Shown: positions 36,091 through 44,513 of the stretch, in pieces
How positions within the stretch are numbered: position 1 is the first letter of the stretch
Layout of the letters: every line of letters starts with the position of its first letter
NCBI RefSeq assembly: GCF_010078235.1
Contig: NZ_JAABOS010000010.1
Coordinates: 1 to 64,000 of the forward strand
Reading direction: 5' to 3'
Length of the DNA stretch: 64,000 bases
DNA from: Cognatundibacterium crateris
Lineage (GTDB): Bacteria > Pseudomonadota > Gammaproteobacteria > Burkholderiales > Burkholderiaceae_D
Made by a program: the position numbers and the translations under genes
The notes under the pieces: model-generated
Seen by the model: the letters and a program-made list of their open reading frames with translations, nothing else
The model's database searches: none
Told to the model about the DNA's origin: nothing

Positions 36091-36141
36091 AGATACACAA
36101 AGAAGGCTGACTGAAGTGGCCTGACTATAGCAGGCCTGAGC

Positions 36142-36155
36142 ATCCTAAATAGGAT
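36142..36155. promoter_or_regulatory. Palindrome upstream of the AEC gene
   Basis: ATCCTA-AA-TAGGAT is a perfect 14-bp palindrome 52 bp upstream of the AEC start and just past the end of dctR. It may be an operator. A second short hairpin, GGCCTG/CAGGCC (36118-36136), lies between it and the AEC gene. No regulator is assigned. Confidence 0.3.
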
Positions 36156-36167
36156 ACAGATAAGGAC

Positions 36168-36758
36168 TTATTTAAGCAGACCAGCCAGTTCTACCGCTGT
36201 TTTGACTTGCATCTTATCGAAAATATGGGCTCGATGGACTTCGACGGTACGCATACTGATACCCAGCTCATCGGCGATGACTTTATTCATTTTGCCGAGC
36301 AAAATCAGATCCAGCACTTCTTTTTCGCGCGCCGACAGACTGGCCAGGCGTTCATGGATTTGTGCCGTGACACCGGCTTCGCGTGATATCGCCAGCGCTT
36401 CCAGTACGCGGTCCATCAGCTTATTGTCGTTGAAGGGTTTTTCAAAAAAATCAAAGGCGCCGCGCTTGAGGGTATCGACCGCCATTGGTACATCGCCATG
36501 ACCGGTCAGGAATATCACCGGCAAACGTTTGGTCAGTTTTCTGGCTGACAGCATATCAAACAGGCTGGTGCCGGATAGCCCCGGCATACGCACATCCAGT
36601 AGCACGCAATCACCCTCGGTATCGAAGCGGAAGCCTTGCTCCAGTCCAGCCAGAAACTGTTCGCTGCTGGCATAGCCGACGGCAGCAATCTGGCGCGAAC
36701 GGGCAAGCCAGGACAGCGAATCCCGGATCACTTCTTCGTCGTCGATGATGTGTAACAT
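36168..36758 (-). CDS. dctR: DctR-like response regulator (FixJ/LuxR type)
   Basis: A 196-residue response regulator. The receiver domain (1-120) has the acidic pocket IIDDEE, phosphoacceptor Asp55 in LLDVRMPGLSG, Thr in FLTGHGDV and Lys in FFEKPFND. The C-terminal LuxR-type helix-turn-helix (about 135-196) carries LSAREKEVLDLILLGKMNK (19 residues) and ISMRTVEVHRAHIFDKM. This is the DctR/FixJ type known to control dicarboxylate TRAP genes in Rhodobacter, not the NtrC type. It lies 87 bp downstream of the sensor kinase gene, and the pair is divergent from dctPQM. Confidence 0.85.
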   Translation of the reverse strand: MLHIIDDEEVIRDSLSWLARSRQIAAVGYASSEQFLAGLEQGFRFDTEGDCVLLDVRMPGLSGTSLFDMLSARKLTKRLPVIFLTGHGDVPMAVDTLKRGAFDFFEKPFNDNKLMDRVLEALAISREAGVTAQIHERLASLSAREKEVLDLILLGKMNKVIADELGISMRTVEVHRAHIFDKMQVKTAVELAGLLK

Positions 36759-36845
36759 AGTCTCTCCACACTGGTTGTTAAGTGCCTGCTAGGCTTTTTC
36801 TATGCATGGCCAGCCTGAGTGCGATCCAGGCAAACTCAGGCGATA

Positions 36846-38843
36846 TCAGCCTTGCGCGGCAGTATTGTCTTCGCTGATGACAGGTAAGGCAAGCCGGAAT
36901 ATCGTGCCGCCTTCAGGATTTGCACTATGGGTCAGCTGCCCGCCATGAAATTCTATGGCTGTTCTGCAAATATTCAGACCCATCCCCATTCCACTGTTCT
37001 TAGTTGAAAAGAAGGGGGAGAACAGTTTTTCTGCAACTTGCTGTGAGATGCCGTGCCCGCGATCAATCACCAGAATCTCAATCCGCTGCATTGTCTCATC
37101 ATAGCTGATTTGCAGGCGTAAAATTTTTTGTGACTGTGCCGTATTTTGCATCGCCTCTATCGCATTCCGGGTCAGATTGAGCAAAACCTGCTCCAGCAAT
37201 ACCGGGTCAGCCAGCAATGCGGGTAAAGGATCACTCATGTCGGCATACACCGTAATGTGTGAGGGCTGCGCCTGTAATTCTATCAGTGGCAATACGCTGT
37301 TGATTACATCGCGGATGTGGATGCACTGGCGGTCCGGATCGCGTTTTTTGACGAAGTCATACACGCTGCGTATGATCTGGCCCGCGCGCTGCGCCTGGGT
37401 ATTGACCTTACCCAGTGCGCTTTGCAGCAGCGAAGGGTCCGCTACACCTGCCTGTATCAGATTCGAGGCTGCGGTGGTATAGCTGGAAATCGCTGCCAGA
37501 GGCTGATTCAGTTCATGCGCCATCATGGAGGCCATTTCCCCCATGGTCGCCAGTTTGGCACTCGCATGCAGCTTTTCTTCCTGCTGACGTGTGATTTCCT
37601 GTGCATGTTTGAGCTCAGAGATATCGAGTATCGAGCTCATCCAGCCAGTTTGCTTGCCCGTTTCATCGATGAGGGGCGACTCATAAATCAAGACGGGGAT
37701 GCGTTCACCGTTAGCATGCAGGTAGATGGTTTCAAAGCCATCCTGCGGGATGGAGCCCGCCAACAACTGACTGAAGCGCTCCTGATATTCCTCATAGGCT
37801 TCCGGCGCCCAGTAAGGCATAGGCGGAACGCGCCCTATAATTTGTTCCGCCGGATAGCCAACCATCTTGCAAAAAGCCGGATTCACATAAGTCAGGCGAC
37901 CATGCATATCGCGCGCGCGCAGTCCGGTTACCAGTGAGTTTTCCATCGCGGTGCGGAAAATGACTTGCTGACGCAGCGCGCCTTCGGCGGCCAGCCGGCG
38001 GTTAATGTCGCGCCATAAGGCCAGCAGACTCCAGATTAATCCTATCGACAGCAGCACTATCGTGACGACCAGCAGATTGGACAGAATTTTTGGCTCAGTC
38101 TTGGTGCTGTTGGTGCGTAAGATTAAACTCAGTTCAGGCAATTCCAGTGTGCGGTTATGGGTGTAGACGTTTTTGCCCACACCACCGGAAGCGCGGCTGG
38201 CATACACCGTATCATCAATGTCCAGGATGGAAATCTGATTTTCCTGCGCAAACCACCAGGGCACCAGTTCTTCCAGGATGCCATTGGCCAGGTAGCTGAT
38301 CACGATATTGCCGTAATGCGTGTTTTGCTTATACAAAGGCACCTGACAGCTGATCAGGTAGCTGTTTCTCTGCGCTTCCGCATCCAGCGCAGGCAGGAAA
38401 CAGCGTGTTTTGCGGTCGATTTCGAATACGCTCGATACCAGCGTATGCGGAGGCGGCCCGGCTTTGGATGGCGCCCCTTTTTTCTCGGTTGAGACTACCG
38501 TTTCGCCCTCGGGTCCTAGCCAGCTGATACGGGCGATTTCGCGGTTACTGGACAGTAGTTGCTGAAAGCGCTCCAGCACTGCTTTCGGCTGTATCCCGGC
38601 CGTCACCACATCGGAACCGATTTGTCGCACCACTTCATCATTCCGGTCTAACTGAAAGATGATGGCCTGCTCCACCCACAGGGTATCGGCGATCAATTGT
38701 TCCTGGCGCTCGTTGGCCTCCATCTTTTGTGCCTGCCATGGCAGCCAGATCAAGGTTGCCAGAAACAGAGCCAGCAACAGGATAGGTATCATCCAGCGCC
38801 ATTTCTGATTGGGCCAGGTTTGCGATTGGTAGAATTTTTTCAT
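36846..38843 (-). CDS. dctS: DctS-like membrane sensor kinase
   Basis: A 665-residue histidine kinase. A periplasmic sensor region (about 40-255, dCache-like) lies between two membrane helices (about 17-36 and 254-277). A PAS domain follows (about 295-410), then the DHp helix with phosphoacceptor His443 in SMMAHELNQPLAAIS and the HATPase domain, with NLTRNAIEAM, DRGHGIS and NSGMGMGLNICR. The architecture and the HELNQPLAAI motif match DctS/DctB sensors of C4-dicarboxylates. The frame is open to 38912. ATG 38843 is chosen because MKKFYQSQTW leads directly into the membrane anchor. It is divergent from dctP. Confidence 0.85.
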   Translation of the reverse strand: MKKFYQSQTWPNQKWRWMIPILLLALFLATLIWLPWQAQKMEANERQEQLIADTLWVEQAIIFQLDRNDEVVRQIGSDVVTAGIQPKAVLERFQQLLSSNREIARISWLGPEGETVVSTEKKGAPSKAGPPPHTLVSSVFEIDRKTRCFLPALDAEAQRNSYLISCQVPLYKQNTHYGNIVISYLANGILEELVPWWFAQENQISILDIDDTVYASRASGGVGKNVYTHNRTLELPELSLILRTNSTKTEPKILSNLLVVTIVLLSIGLIWSLLALWRDINRRLAAEGALRQQVIFRTAMENSLVTGLRARDMHGRLTYVNPAFCKMVGYPAEQIIGRVPPMPYWAPEAYEEYQERFSQLLAGSIPQDGFETIYLHANGERIPVLIYESPLIDETGKQTGWMSSILDISELKHAQEITRQQEEKLHASAKLATMGEMASMMAHELNQPLAAISSYTTAASNLIQAGVADPSLLQSALGKVNTQAQRAGQIIRSVYDFVKKRDPDRQCIHIRDVINSVLPLIELQAQPSHITVYADMSDPLPALLADPVLLEQVLLNLTRNAIEAMQNTAQSQKILRLQISYDETMQRIEILVIDRGHGISQQVAEKLFSPFFSTKNSGMGMGLNICRTAIEFHGGQLTHSANPEGGTIFRLALPVISEDNTAAQG

Positions 38844-38980
38844 GCCGGATAGTGTAATCGACCTGCTGCAGCACTGATACTGACGCATACGCAACACGTA
38901 GTGGTTATCCACAGTAGTATAGCTATGGCTAATTTTGAATAATCACATAGAATCAATAAATTAACTATAAGCAATAGTGG

Positions 38981-38996
38981 TGGCAAAGCTGTTGCA
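38981..38996 (+). promoter_or_regulatory. Sigma-54-like promoter before dctP
   Basis: TGGCAAAGCTGTTGCA keeps the GG and GC elements with exactly 10 bases between them, close to the TGGCAC-N5-TTGC consensus of -24/-12 promoters. It ends about 30 bp before the dctP ATG, leaving a short leader. Confidence 0.45.
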
Positions 38997-39026
38997 CTTT
39001 TCAATAATAACGTTCCGGAGACCAGC

Positions 39027-40031
39027 ATGAAGATCAAGACACTACTTTTTTCCCTGTTAACTGCTTCCCTGGTGAGTGGTGTCGCGCATGCGCAGGCCCC
39101 CATCGTGATTAAGTTCAGTCATGTGGTCGCCAGTGATACGCCAAAAGGTAAAGCGGCCGAACGTTTTAAAGAACTCGCTGAAAAAGCCACTAAGGGACGC
39201 GTTAAAGTCGAGCTGTATCCTAACAGTACCCTGTACAAGGACAAAGAAGAGCTGGAGGCCTTGCAACTGGGCGCGGTGCAAATGCTGGCACCTTCGCTGG
39301 CGAAATTTGGTCCGCTGGGCGTAAAAGAATTTGAAGTCTTCGATTTGCCGTATATTTTCCCGAACAAAGATGTGTTGTACGCGGTAACGGAAGGTCAGAT
39401 CGGTAAGGATTTGTTCAAAAAACTGGAGCCTAAGGGGATAACCGGCCTGGCTTTCTGGGATAACGGCTTTAAAGTCATGTCTGCTAACAAGCCCATCCAT
39501 CTGCCATCTGATCTGAAAGGGCAGAAATTACGTATTCAATCTTCCAAGGTGCTGGATGCACAGATGCGTGCCCTGAGTGCCAATCCGCAGGTACTGGCGT
39601 TCTCTGAGGTGTATCAGGCATTACAGACTGGCGTGGTGGATGGTACAGAAAATCCGCCATCCAATATGTACACTCAGAAAATGCATGAGGTGCAGAAGCA
39701 TGTGTCTGTAACGAACCACGGCTATCTGGGTTATGCCGTGATCGTCAATAAAAAATTCTGGGACGGCTTGCCGGCGGATGTACGCACAGAGCTGGATGGC
39801 GCGATGAAGGCTGCCAGCAAATATGCTAACGCGATTGCGCAACAGGAAAATGACAATGCTTTAGAAGCTGTGCGCAAATCCGGCAAGACCACAGTCTACG
39901 TCCCGACTGATAAAGAGAAAGCAGAATGGCGCAAGGCCTTGCTGCCAGTGCAGAAGGATATGGAAGGCCGCATCGGTAAAGATCTCATTGCGAATGTGAA
40001 TAAAGAAGCGGTCCGTCTGGGCGCTAAGTAA
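39027..40031 (+). CDS. dctP: TRAP transporter substrate-binding protein DctP
   Basis: A 334-residue periplasmic protein that captures C4-dicarboxylates such as succinate, fumarate or malate for the DctQM permease. The signal peptide is about 1-22, ending VAHA. IKFSHVVASDTPKGKAAERF (20 residues) is the usual mature start. LRIQSSKVLDAQMRALSANP (20 residues) contains the conserved Arg that binds the substrate carboxylate, and DGTENPPSNMYTQKM follows. AATAACGTTCCGGAG precedes the start. It is the first gene of dctPQM, with the DctSR sensor system encoded divergently. Confidence 0.92.
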   Translation: MKIKTLLFSLLTASLVSGVAHAQAPIVIKFSHVVASDTPKGKAAERFKELAEKATKGRVKVELYPNSTLYKDKEELEALQLGAVQMLAPSLAKFGPLGVKEFEVFDLPYIFPNKDVLYAVTEGQIGKDLFKKLEPKGITGLAFWDNGFKVMSANKPIHLPSDLKGQKLRIQSSKVLDAQMRALSANPQVLAFSEVYQALQTGVVDGTENPPSNMYTQKMHEVQKHVSVTNHGYLGYAVIVNKKFWDGLPADVRTELDGAMKAASKYANAIAQQENDNALEAVRKSGKTTVYVPTDKEKAEWRKALLPVQKDMEGRIGKDLIANVNKEAVRLGAK

Positions 40032-40108
40032 ACTGTTCGATTCGTGTAGGCGTTTGCAGAAAATCCGCAGCGCCTGCTTCTGCATGCTCCTTTCTCTCTT
40101 CAGGACAC

Positions 40109-40663
40109 ATGATGAAATTTCTCAATCATCTGGAAGAGTGGCTGATCGCATCCCTGATGGGCGCTGCGACTCTGGTTACTTTCTTCGCTGTTTTACACCG
40201 TTATCTGTCTGGCTTTGATATTCCTGTCGTACAGGATGCAATGCTAAAAATGAATACCAGCTGGGCGCAGGAACTGACCATCTATATGTTTGTATGGATG
40301 GCCAAATTCGGTGCAGCCTATGGTGTGCGCACCGGCATACATGTTGGGGTGGATGTGCTGATCAATAAACTGTCTCCAACCCGACGCAATCAGTTTGTCA
40401 TCCTGGGCTTGCTGGCTGGTGCTTTGTTCACCGGTATCGTCGGCACCCTGGGTGGCAGTTTTGTGTGGGAGATTGCGCATACTGATCAGACTTCCGCCGA
40501 TCTGGAAATCCCGATGTGGTGGGTGTATCTGGCCATCCCACTCGGTTCTTATCTGATGTGTTTCCGTTTCCTGCAGGTGTGCTGGACGTTTATCAAAACC
40601 GGCGAATTGCCTAAGCACGATCATGCCCATGTCGAAGGTCTGGAAGAAGAGGTGAAAGCATGA
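40109..40663 (+). CDS. dctQ: TRAP transporter small permease DctQ
   Basis: A 184-residue membrane protein with four transmembrane helices, the small subunit of the TRAP dicarboxylate transporter. WAQELTIYMFVWMAKFGAAY (20 residues) and VRTGIHVGVDVL are typical of DctQ. It forms the membrane complex with DctM. AGGA at 40103-40105 serves either of the tandem ATGs at 40109 and 40112. It overlaps dctM by 4 bp (ATGA), giving translational coupling. Confidence 0.9.
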   Translation: MMKFLNHLEEWLIASLMGAATLVTFFAVLHRYLSGFDIPVVQDAMLKMNTSWAQELTIYMFVWMAKFGAAYGVRTGIHVGVDVLINKLSPTRRNQFVILGLLAGALFTGIVGTLGGSFVWEIAHTDQTSADLEIPMWWVYLAIPLGSYLMCFRFLQVCWTFIKTGELPKHDHAHVEGLEEEVKA

Positions 40664-41940
40664 ACGCCGCCATTATTTTTGTCCTGTTGCTGGTCCTGAT
40701 GCTGACTGGCATGCCGATTTCGATTTCGCTAGGCCTGACGGTTCTGACCTTCTTGTTTACGATGACAGAAGTGCCGATAGAATCGGTGGCGCTGAAATTG
40801 TTCACCGGTATAGAAAAGTTCGAAATCATGGCGATTCCGTTCTTTATTCTCGCTGGTAATTTCCTCACGCATGGTGGCGTGGCGCGGCGCATGATTAATT
40901 TTGCGGCGTCTATGGTTGGCCACTGGCATGGTGGTCTGGCACTGGCTGGCGTTATGGCTTGCGCCTTGTTTGCTGCGGTGTCCGGTTCTTCGCCTGCAAC
41001 CGTGGTAGCGATAGGATCGATTATTTTGCCAGCGATGGTAAAGCAGGGTTATCCCAAAGGCTTTGGTGCCGGGGTGATCACGACTTCCGGCGCGCTCGGG
41101 ATTCTGATCCCACCGTCTATCGTGATGGTGATGTATTCGGTATCTACCAATACCTCGGTTGGGCAGCTGTTTATGGCTGGTGTAGTACCAGGCTTATTAC
41201 TCGCATTCTTCCTGGGGCTGACTACCTGGTTCCTGGCCCGCAAGCATAATTATCCGCGTATGCCTAAGGCCAGCTGGGGCGAGCGTCTGGCCGCTTTCCG
41301 TAAAAGTGCATGGGGCCTGTTGCTGATCGTGATCGTGATGGGCGGGATTTATACCGGCATGTTTACACCGACCGAAGCAGCCGCAGTTTCTGCCGTGTAT
41401 GCGTTTGTGATTGCGGTCTTCGTGTACAAGGACATGGGTTTGAAACAGGTGCCCAAAGTCTTGCTGGATTCTGCCTCCATGTCGGCCATGCTGCTCTATA
41501 TCATCACGAATGCAGTCTTATTCTCATTCCTGATGACCAGTGAAAACATTCCGCAGGCGATGGCGGGCTGGATCATGGATAAGGGTTTTGGCGTGATCAG
41601 CTTCCTGCTGGTGGTGAACATCCTGTTGCTGTTAGCCGGTAATGTGATGGAACCCTCATCCATCGTGCTGATCATGGCGCCGATATTGTTCCCGGTTGCG
41701 ATGAAGCTCGGTATAGACCCGGTTCACTTCGGCATCATCATGGTGGTCAATATGGAAGTCGGTATGTGCCATCCACCGGTAGGGCTCAATCTGTATGTCG
41801 CATCTGGTATTACGAAAATGGGGATTACCGAACTCACAGTCGCCGTGATGCCGTGGCTATTGACGATGGTGGCTTTCCTGTTATTGATCACTTATGTGCC
41901 GCAGATTACCATGTGGCTGCCAAATCTGATTTACAAATAA
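40660..41940 (+). CDS. dctM: TRAP transporter large permease DctM
   Basis: A 426-residue membrane protein with about 12 helices, the ion-coupled translocation subunit of the TRAP transporter. AVSGSSPATVVAIGSIILPA (20 residues), the GALGILIPPSIVMVMYSV stretch and CHPPVGLNLYVASGITK near the C-terminus are conserved DctM/SiaM motifs forming the sodium and substrate sites. It starts within the dctQ stop codon, and a strong terminator follows 25 bp downstream. The set matches C4-dicarboxylate systems, though the exact ligand is not readable. Confidence 0.92.
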   Translation: MNAAIIFVLLLVLMLTGMPISISLGLTVLTFLFTMTEVPIESVALKLFTGIEKFEIMAIPFFILAGNFLTHGGVARRMINFAASMVGHWHGGLALAGVMACALFAAVSGSSPATVVAIGSIILPAMVKQGYPKGFGAGVITTSGALGILIPPSIVMVMYSVSTNTSVGQLFMAGVVPGLLLAFFLGLTTWFLARKHNYPRMPKASWGERLAAFRKSAWGLLLIVIVMGGIYTGMFTPTEAAAVSAVYAFVIAVFVYKDMGLKQVPKVLLDSASMSAMLLYIITNAVLFSFLMTSENIPQAMAGWIMDKGFGVISFLLVVNILLLLAGNVMEPSSIVLIMAPILFPVAMKLGIDPVHFGIIMVVNMEVGMCHPPVGLNLYVASGITKMGITELTVAVMPWLLTMVAFLLLITYVPQITMWLPNLIYK

Positions 41941-41965
41941 GCCTGTAAAGCTATTGTAAATTTTG

Positions 41966-42007
41966 ATAAGACCAAGCTTAGCCAGTCTATGCTTGGTCTT
42001 ATTTTTG
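41966..42007 (+). terminator. Rho-independent terminator of dctPQM
   Basis: A 12-bp perfect stem, ATAAGACCAAGC (41966-41977) with GCTTGGTCTTAT (41991-42002), is followed by T5. Confidence 0.92.
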
Positions 42008-42081
42008 TTTACCACATTTTTATATGTTTTTTTAGTACTTTTACATTTCTGCAACAGTGCCGTATTTTTACTTAGTTTTTT

Positions 42082-42110
42082 TTGTCACTGGTATTTCGTC
42101 ATGCTATATT
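42082..42110 (+). promoter_or_regulatory. Sigma-70 promoter of a candidate small RNA
   Basis: TTGTCA (42082-42087), a 17-bp spacer, then TATATT (42105-42110). This is a near-consensus promoter without a coding region directly downstream, and it would start transcription near 42117. Confidence 0.6.
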
Positions 42111-42116
42111 CTGCGC

Positions 42117-42296
42117 AGTTCAGAATTTCGCAGCACAGGTTTATAAGGCGGTAGTGCAAAAAAACGGTACTCATACCGTACACTGAGGAGACGCGCGTTT
42201 TTCATATAAGCTGAGTGACTGGCCCCAGGCCAGCCAACTAAACAGCCAAAAACGCGAAAAATTTTTAAAGGCGCATCGGCAGATGCGCCTTTTTTC
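42117..42296 (+). ncRNA. Candidate structured small RNA
   Basis: A predicted transcript of about 180 nt runs from the promoter at 42082-42110 to a strong terminator. It holds a hairpin ACGGTA-CTCA-TACCGT (42164-42179) and a 9-bp outer stem CGCGTTTTT/AAAAACGCG (42194-42202 with 42248-42256). The outer stem encloses the hairpin CTGGCC-CCA-GGCCAG (42219-42233), and the terminator hairpin comes last. There is no plausible reading frame with a ribosome site. I do not recognise the family; it does not look like 6S RNA. A leader of ogt is less likely, since the terminator precedes that gene by about 140 bp. Confidence 0.55.
42267..42296 (+). terminator. Rho-independent terminator of the candidate small RNA
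   Basis: AAAGGCGCATC (42267-42277), loop GGCA, GATGCGCCTTT (42282-42292), then T-rich sequence. Confidence 0.9.
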
Positions 42297-42436
42297 TTTG
42301 TGTATTCATTCTGTAGCGTGGGCTGTTAATATATCGCTCATGCCTTGCATGCTGAGCTAAGGAGCCGATCCGCTTCCAGCCCTGGCTGTGCACAGTTTCA
42401 AGCTTCTATTTGTTTTTCATCTTTACAGAACCAGGT

Positions 42437-42937
42437 ATGACAAAAGCTGAATCCGAGCTGTTCGACTCCATCATCAGCGCTCCGTTTGGCGCGATGGGCA
42501 TACGTACCGCGCATGGGGTGCTGACCGAGCTGGTGTATCTTCCTCCGCGTTTCGATGAAAAAGCAGCGCCAGACGCACTGAATCAGCAGATACATCAGCA
42601 ATTGCGCGCTTATTTCGCTGATCCGCATTTTCGCTTTTCCCTGCCTTTACAGTCACGAGGCAGTGAGTTCCAGAACCGCGTCTGGCAAGCGATTGCCGCA
42701 ATTCCATGCGGTAGCGTCCTTACTTATGGCGAGGTCGCGCGGCAAATACGCTCGGCACCGCGTGCAGTAGGGCAGGCTTGCGGTGCCAACTGGTACCCGC
42801 TGGTGATTCCCTGTCATCGGGTGACTGCGGCAGGTGGACTGGGTGGCTTTGCCCACCATGATGACGAAAGCGGTTTTCATCTTGGCGTAAAACGCTGGTT
42901 ACTGGCCCATGAAGGTCTCACTCAGTATGGCGCTTAA
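42437..42937 (+). CDS. ogt: Methylated-DNA-protein-cysteine methyltransferase
   Basis: A 166-residue suicide repair protein that removes methyl groups from O6-methylguanine onto its own cysteine. The active-site motif is VIPCHRVTAAGGLGGFA, with Cys near residue 126. FQNRVWQAIAAIPCGSVLTY (20 residues) and the helix-turn-helix GEVARQIRSAPRAVGQACGA (20 residues) bind DNA. It is a single-domain Ogt-type protein, not an Ada fusion. ATG 42437 is preferred over TTG 42410 because AGG sits just upstream. Its 3' end overlaps the start of xerD. Confidence 0.88.
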   Translation: MTKAESELFDSIISAPFGAMGIRTAHGVLTELVYLPPRFDEKAAPDALNQQIHQQLRAYFADPHFRFSLPLQSRGSEFQNRVWQAIAAIPCGSVLTYGEVARQIRSAPRAVGQACGANWYPLVIPCHRVTAAGGLGGFAHHDDESGFHLGVKRWLLAHEGLTQYGA

Positions 42938-43889
42938 GACGACTGCTGCGCTGACTGGCCGTCGCCGCGGCCGGGTACCGGTGCAGACTATAGAGCTGAA
43001 TGTCTTGGTACAGGCGCAGATAGACAGTTTCTGCGACACGCTGTGGCTGGAAGAGGGATTGTCTAAAAATACGATAGAAGCCTATCGCAGTGATCTGCGT
43101 TTTTTTGCTGCCTGGTTGCAGCAACATGAAGTCAGTGATCTGTACCAGGTCGGAAGTACGGAATTAAATGCCTACCTGTCTGAAAAAAATCCTGGCTCGC
43201 AATCCAGCAGTGCTAACCGCCGCCTCAGTGTACTCAAACGTTTTTATCAGCTCGCAGTGCGCGCTGGCAGCCTGAGTGAAAATCCGACAGAACAGCTGCG
43301 TTCTGCCAAAGCCGCACAAAAACTGCCCAAGTCTGTCAGTGAAGCACAGGTGGAGGACTTGATACAAGCGCCGGATGACAGTGCGATTGGTTTGCGCGAC
43401 CGCGCAATGATAGAGTTAATGTATGCCTGTGGTTTGCGCGTCAGCGAACTGGTGCAGCTCAAAACCACCGAGGTCGGCCTGAATGAAGGCGTGCTGCGGG
43501 TCACCGGTAAAGGAAGTAAGACCCGCCTGATCCCTTTTGGTGAGCATGCGCGCAGCTGGTTAGAAAGATATCTGCAAACGGCGCGTCCCGTTATCCTGCA
43601 AGGGCAAATTGACGATGCACTGTTTGTCACCGCACGTGGCGCCGCCATGACCAGGCAAATGTTCTGGGTGCTGATTAAAAAGTATGCACTTCAGGCCGGT
43701 ATCCGGTCATCGCTGTCACCACACACCTTGCGTCATGCGTTCGCCACGCATCTGCTGAATCACGGTGCTGATCTGCGCGTGGTGCAGCTATTGCTTGGTC
43801 ATGCGAACATCACTACCACGCAGATTTACACCCATGTGGCTAAAGAACGCCTGAAGCAGCTGCATGCACTGCATCATCCGCGGGCTTAG
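42909..43889 (+). CDS. xerD: Site-specific tyrosine recombinase XerD
   Basis: A 326-residue recombinase that with XerC resolves chromosome dimers at dif. An N-terminal SAM-like core-binding domain (about 35-120) is followed by the catalytic domain (about 140-320), with Arg in YACGLRVSELV, Lys in VTGKGSKTRL, HTLRHAFATHLLNHGADLRV (20 residues) and the nucleophile Tyr in TTTQIYTHVAKERL. The end, LHALHHPRA, is typical of XerD rather than XerC. The start overlaps ogt by 29 bp; ATG 42927 is an alternative with AAGG upstream. It is a housekeeping recombinase, not a phage integrase, given the full-length similarity to E. coli XerD. Confidence 0.92.
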   Translation: MKVSLSMALKTTAALTGRRRGRVPVQTIELNVLVQAQIDSFCDTLWLEEGLSKNTIEAYRSDLRFFAAWLQQHEVSDLYQVGSTELNAYLSEKNPGSQSSSANRRLSVLKRFYQLAVRAGSLSENPTEQLRSAKAAQKLPKSVSEAQVEDLIQAPDDSAIGLRDRAMIELMYACGLRVSELVQLKTTEVGLNEGVLRVTGKGSKTRLIPFGEHARSWLERYLQTARPVILQGQIDDALFVTARGAAMTRQMFWVLIKKYALQAGIRSSLSPHTLRHAFATHLLNHGADLRVVQLLLGHANITTTQIYTHVAKERLKQLHALHHPRA

Positions 43890-43920
43890 CGGAATTGAAC
43901 AATTCAGTATGGAGAAAAAA

Positions 43921-44412
43921 TTGGCAAAAAAAGAGCATGTGTCAGAAACGCCCGCAACGCAGTTTCTGAAGAAAAAAGGCTTCAGTTATTCTGAACATCC
44001 GTATGCGTATGAAGAGCATGGTGGTACCGCTGTCTCATCGCGCGAGCTTGGGGTGGATGAGCATAGTGTGATTAAAACGCTGGTGATGCAGGATGAAGCG
44101 GCGAAGCCCTTGATTGTGCTGATGCATGGTGATTGCAAGGTATCGACTAAAAATCTCGCACGCCAAACCGCCAGAAAAAACATAGAGCCATGTAAGCCTG
44201 AAGTCGCGCAGAAACACTCAGGTTATCTGATCGGCGGGACCTCGCCCTTTGGCACCAAAAAGAGCATGCATGTATATGTCGAGGAAAGCATACTGAGTCT
44301 GCCGCGCATCTACATAAATGGCGGGCGCCGTGGTTATCTGATAGGAATTGCACCGCAGATTTTGATAGATGCTTTGTCAGCACAGGCTGTGCATTGCGCA
44401 TTAGAAGAGTAA
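43921..44412 (+). CDS. ybaK: Cys-tRNA(Pro)/aminoacyl-tRNA deacylase YbaK family
   Basis: A 163-residue editing enzyme that hydrolyses mischarged aminoacyl-tRNA, typically Cys-tRNA(Pro). The conserved segments are VSSRELGVDEHSVIKTLVMQ (20 residues), MHGDCKVSTKNLAR with the catalytic Lys, and GGTSPFGTKKSMHVYVEESI (20 residues). I prefer TTG 43921, giving MAKKEHVSETPAT, because GGAG sits six bases upstream and this is the usual family N-terminus. ATG 43909 would add four residues. It follows xerD by about 30 bp. Confidence 0.85.
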   Translation: MAKKEHVSETPATQFLKKKGFSYSEHPYAYEEHGGTAVSSRELGVDEHSVIKTLVMQDEAAKPLIVLMHGDCKVSTKNLARQTARKNIEPCKPEVAQKHSGYLIGGTSPFGTKKSMHVYVEESILSLPRIYINGGRRGYLIGIAPQILIDALSAQAVHCALEE

Positions 44413-44513
44413 TTTCAGCCGGGTATAGGATAGAATTCTGGCTTCACTAATCGGGGCGATGTACAAATTTAAGCGTCGTCCGGCCATGTAACAGCTCATC
44501 TCTGAAGGAAAAA

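Noticed and set aside
42117..42296. 6S RNA or a riboswitch for ogt
   Set aside because: The characteristic long closing helix and central bubble of 6S RNA are not seen, and the terminator is followed by 140 bp before ogt, with no ligand-binding motif I recognise.
42909..43889. Phage or integron integrase
   Set aside because: The protein aligns along its full length with XerD, including the LHHPRA-type end, and there are no att sites or phage genes nearby.
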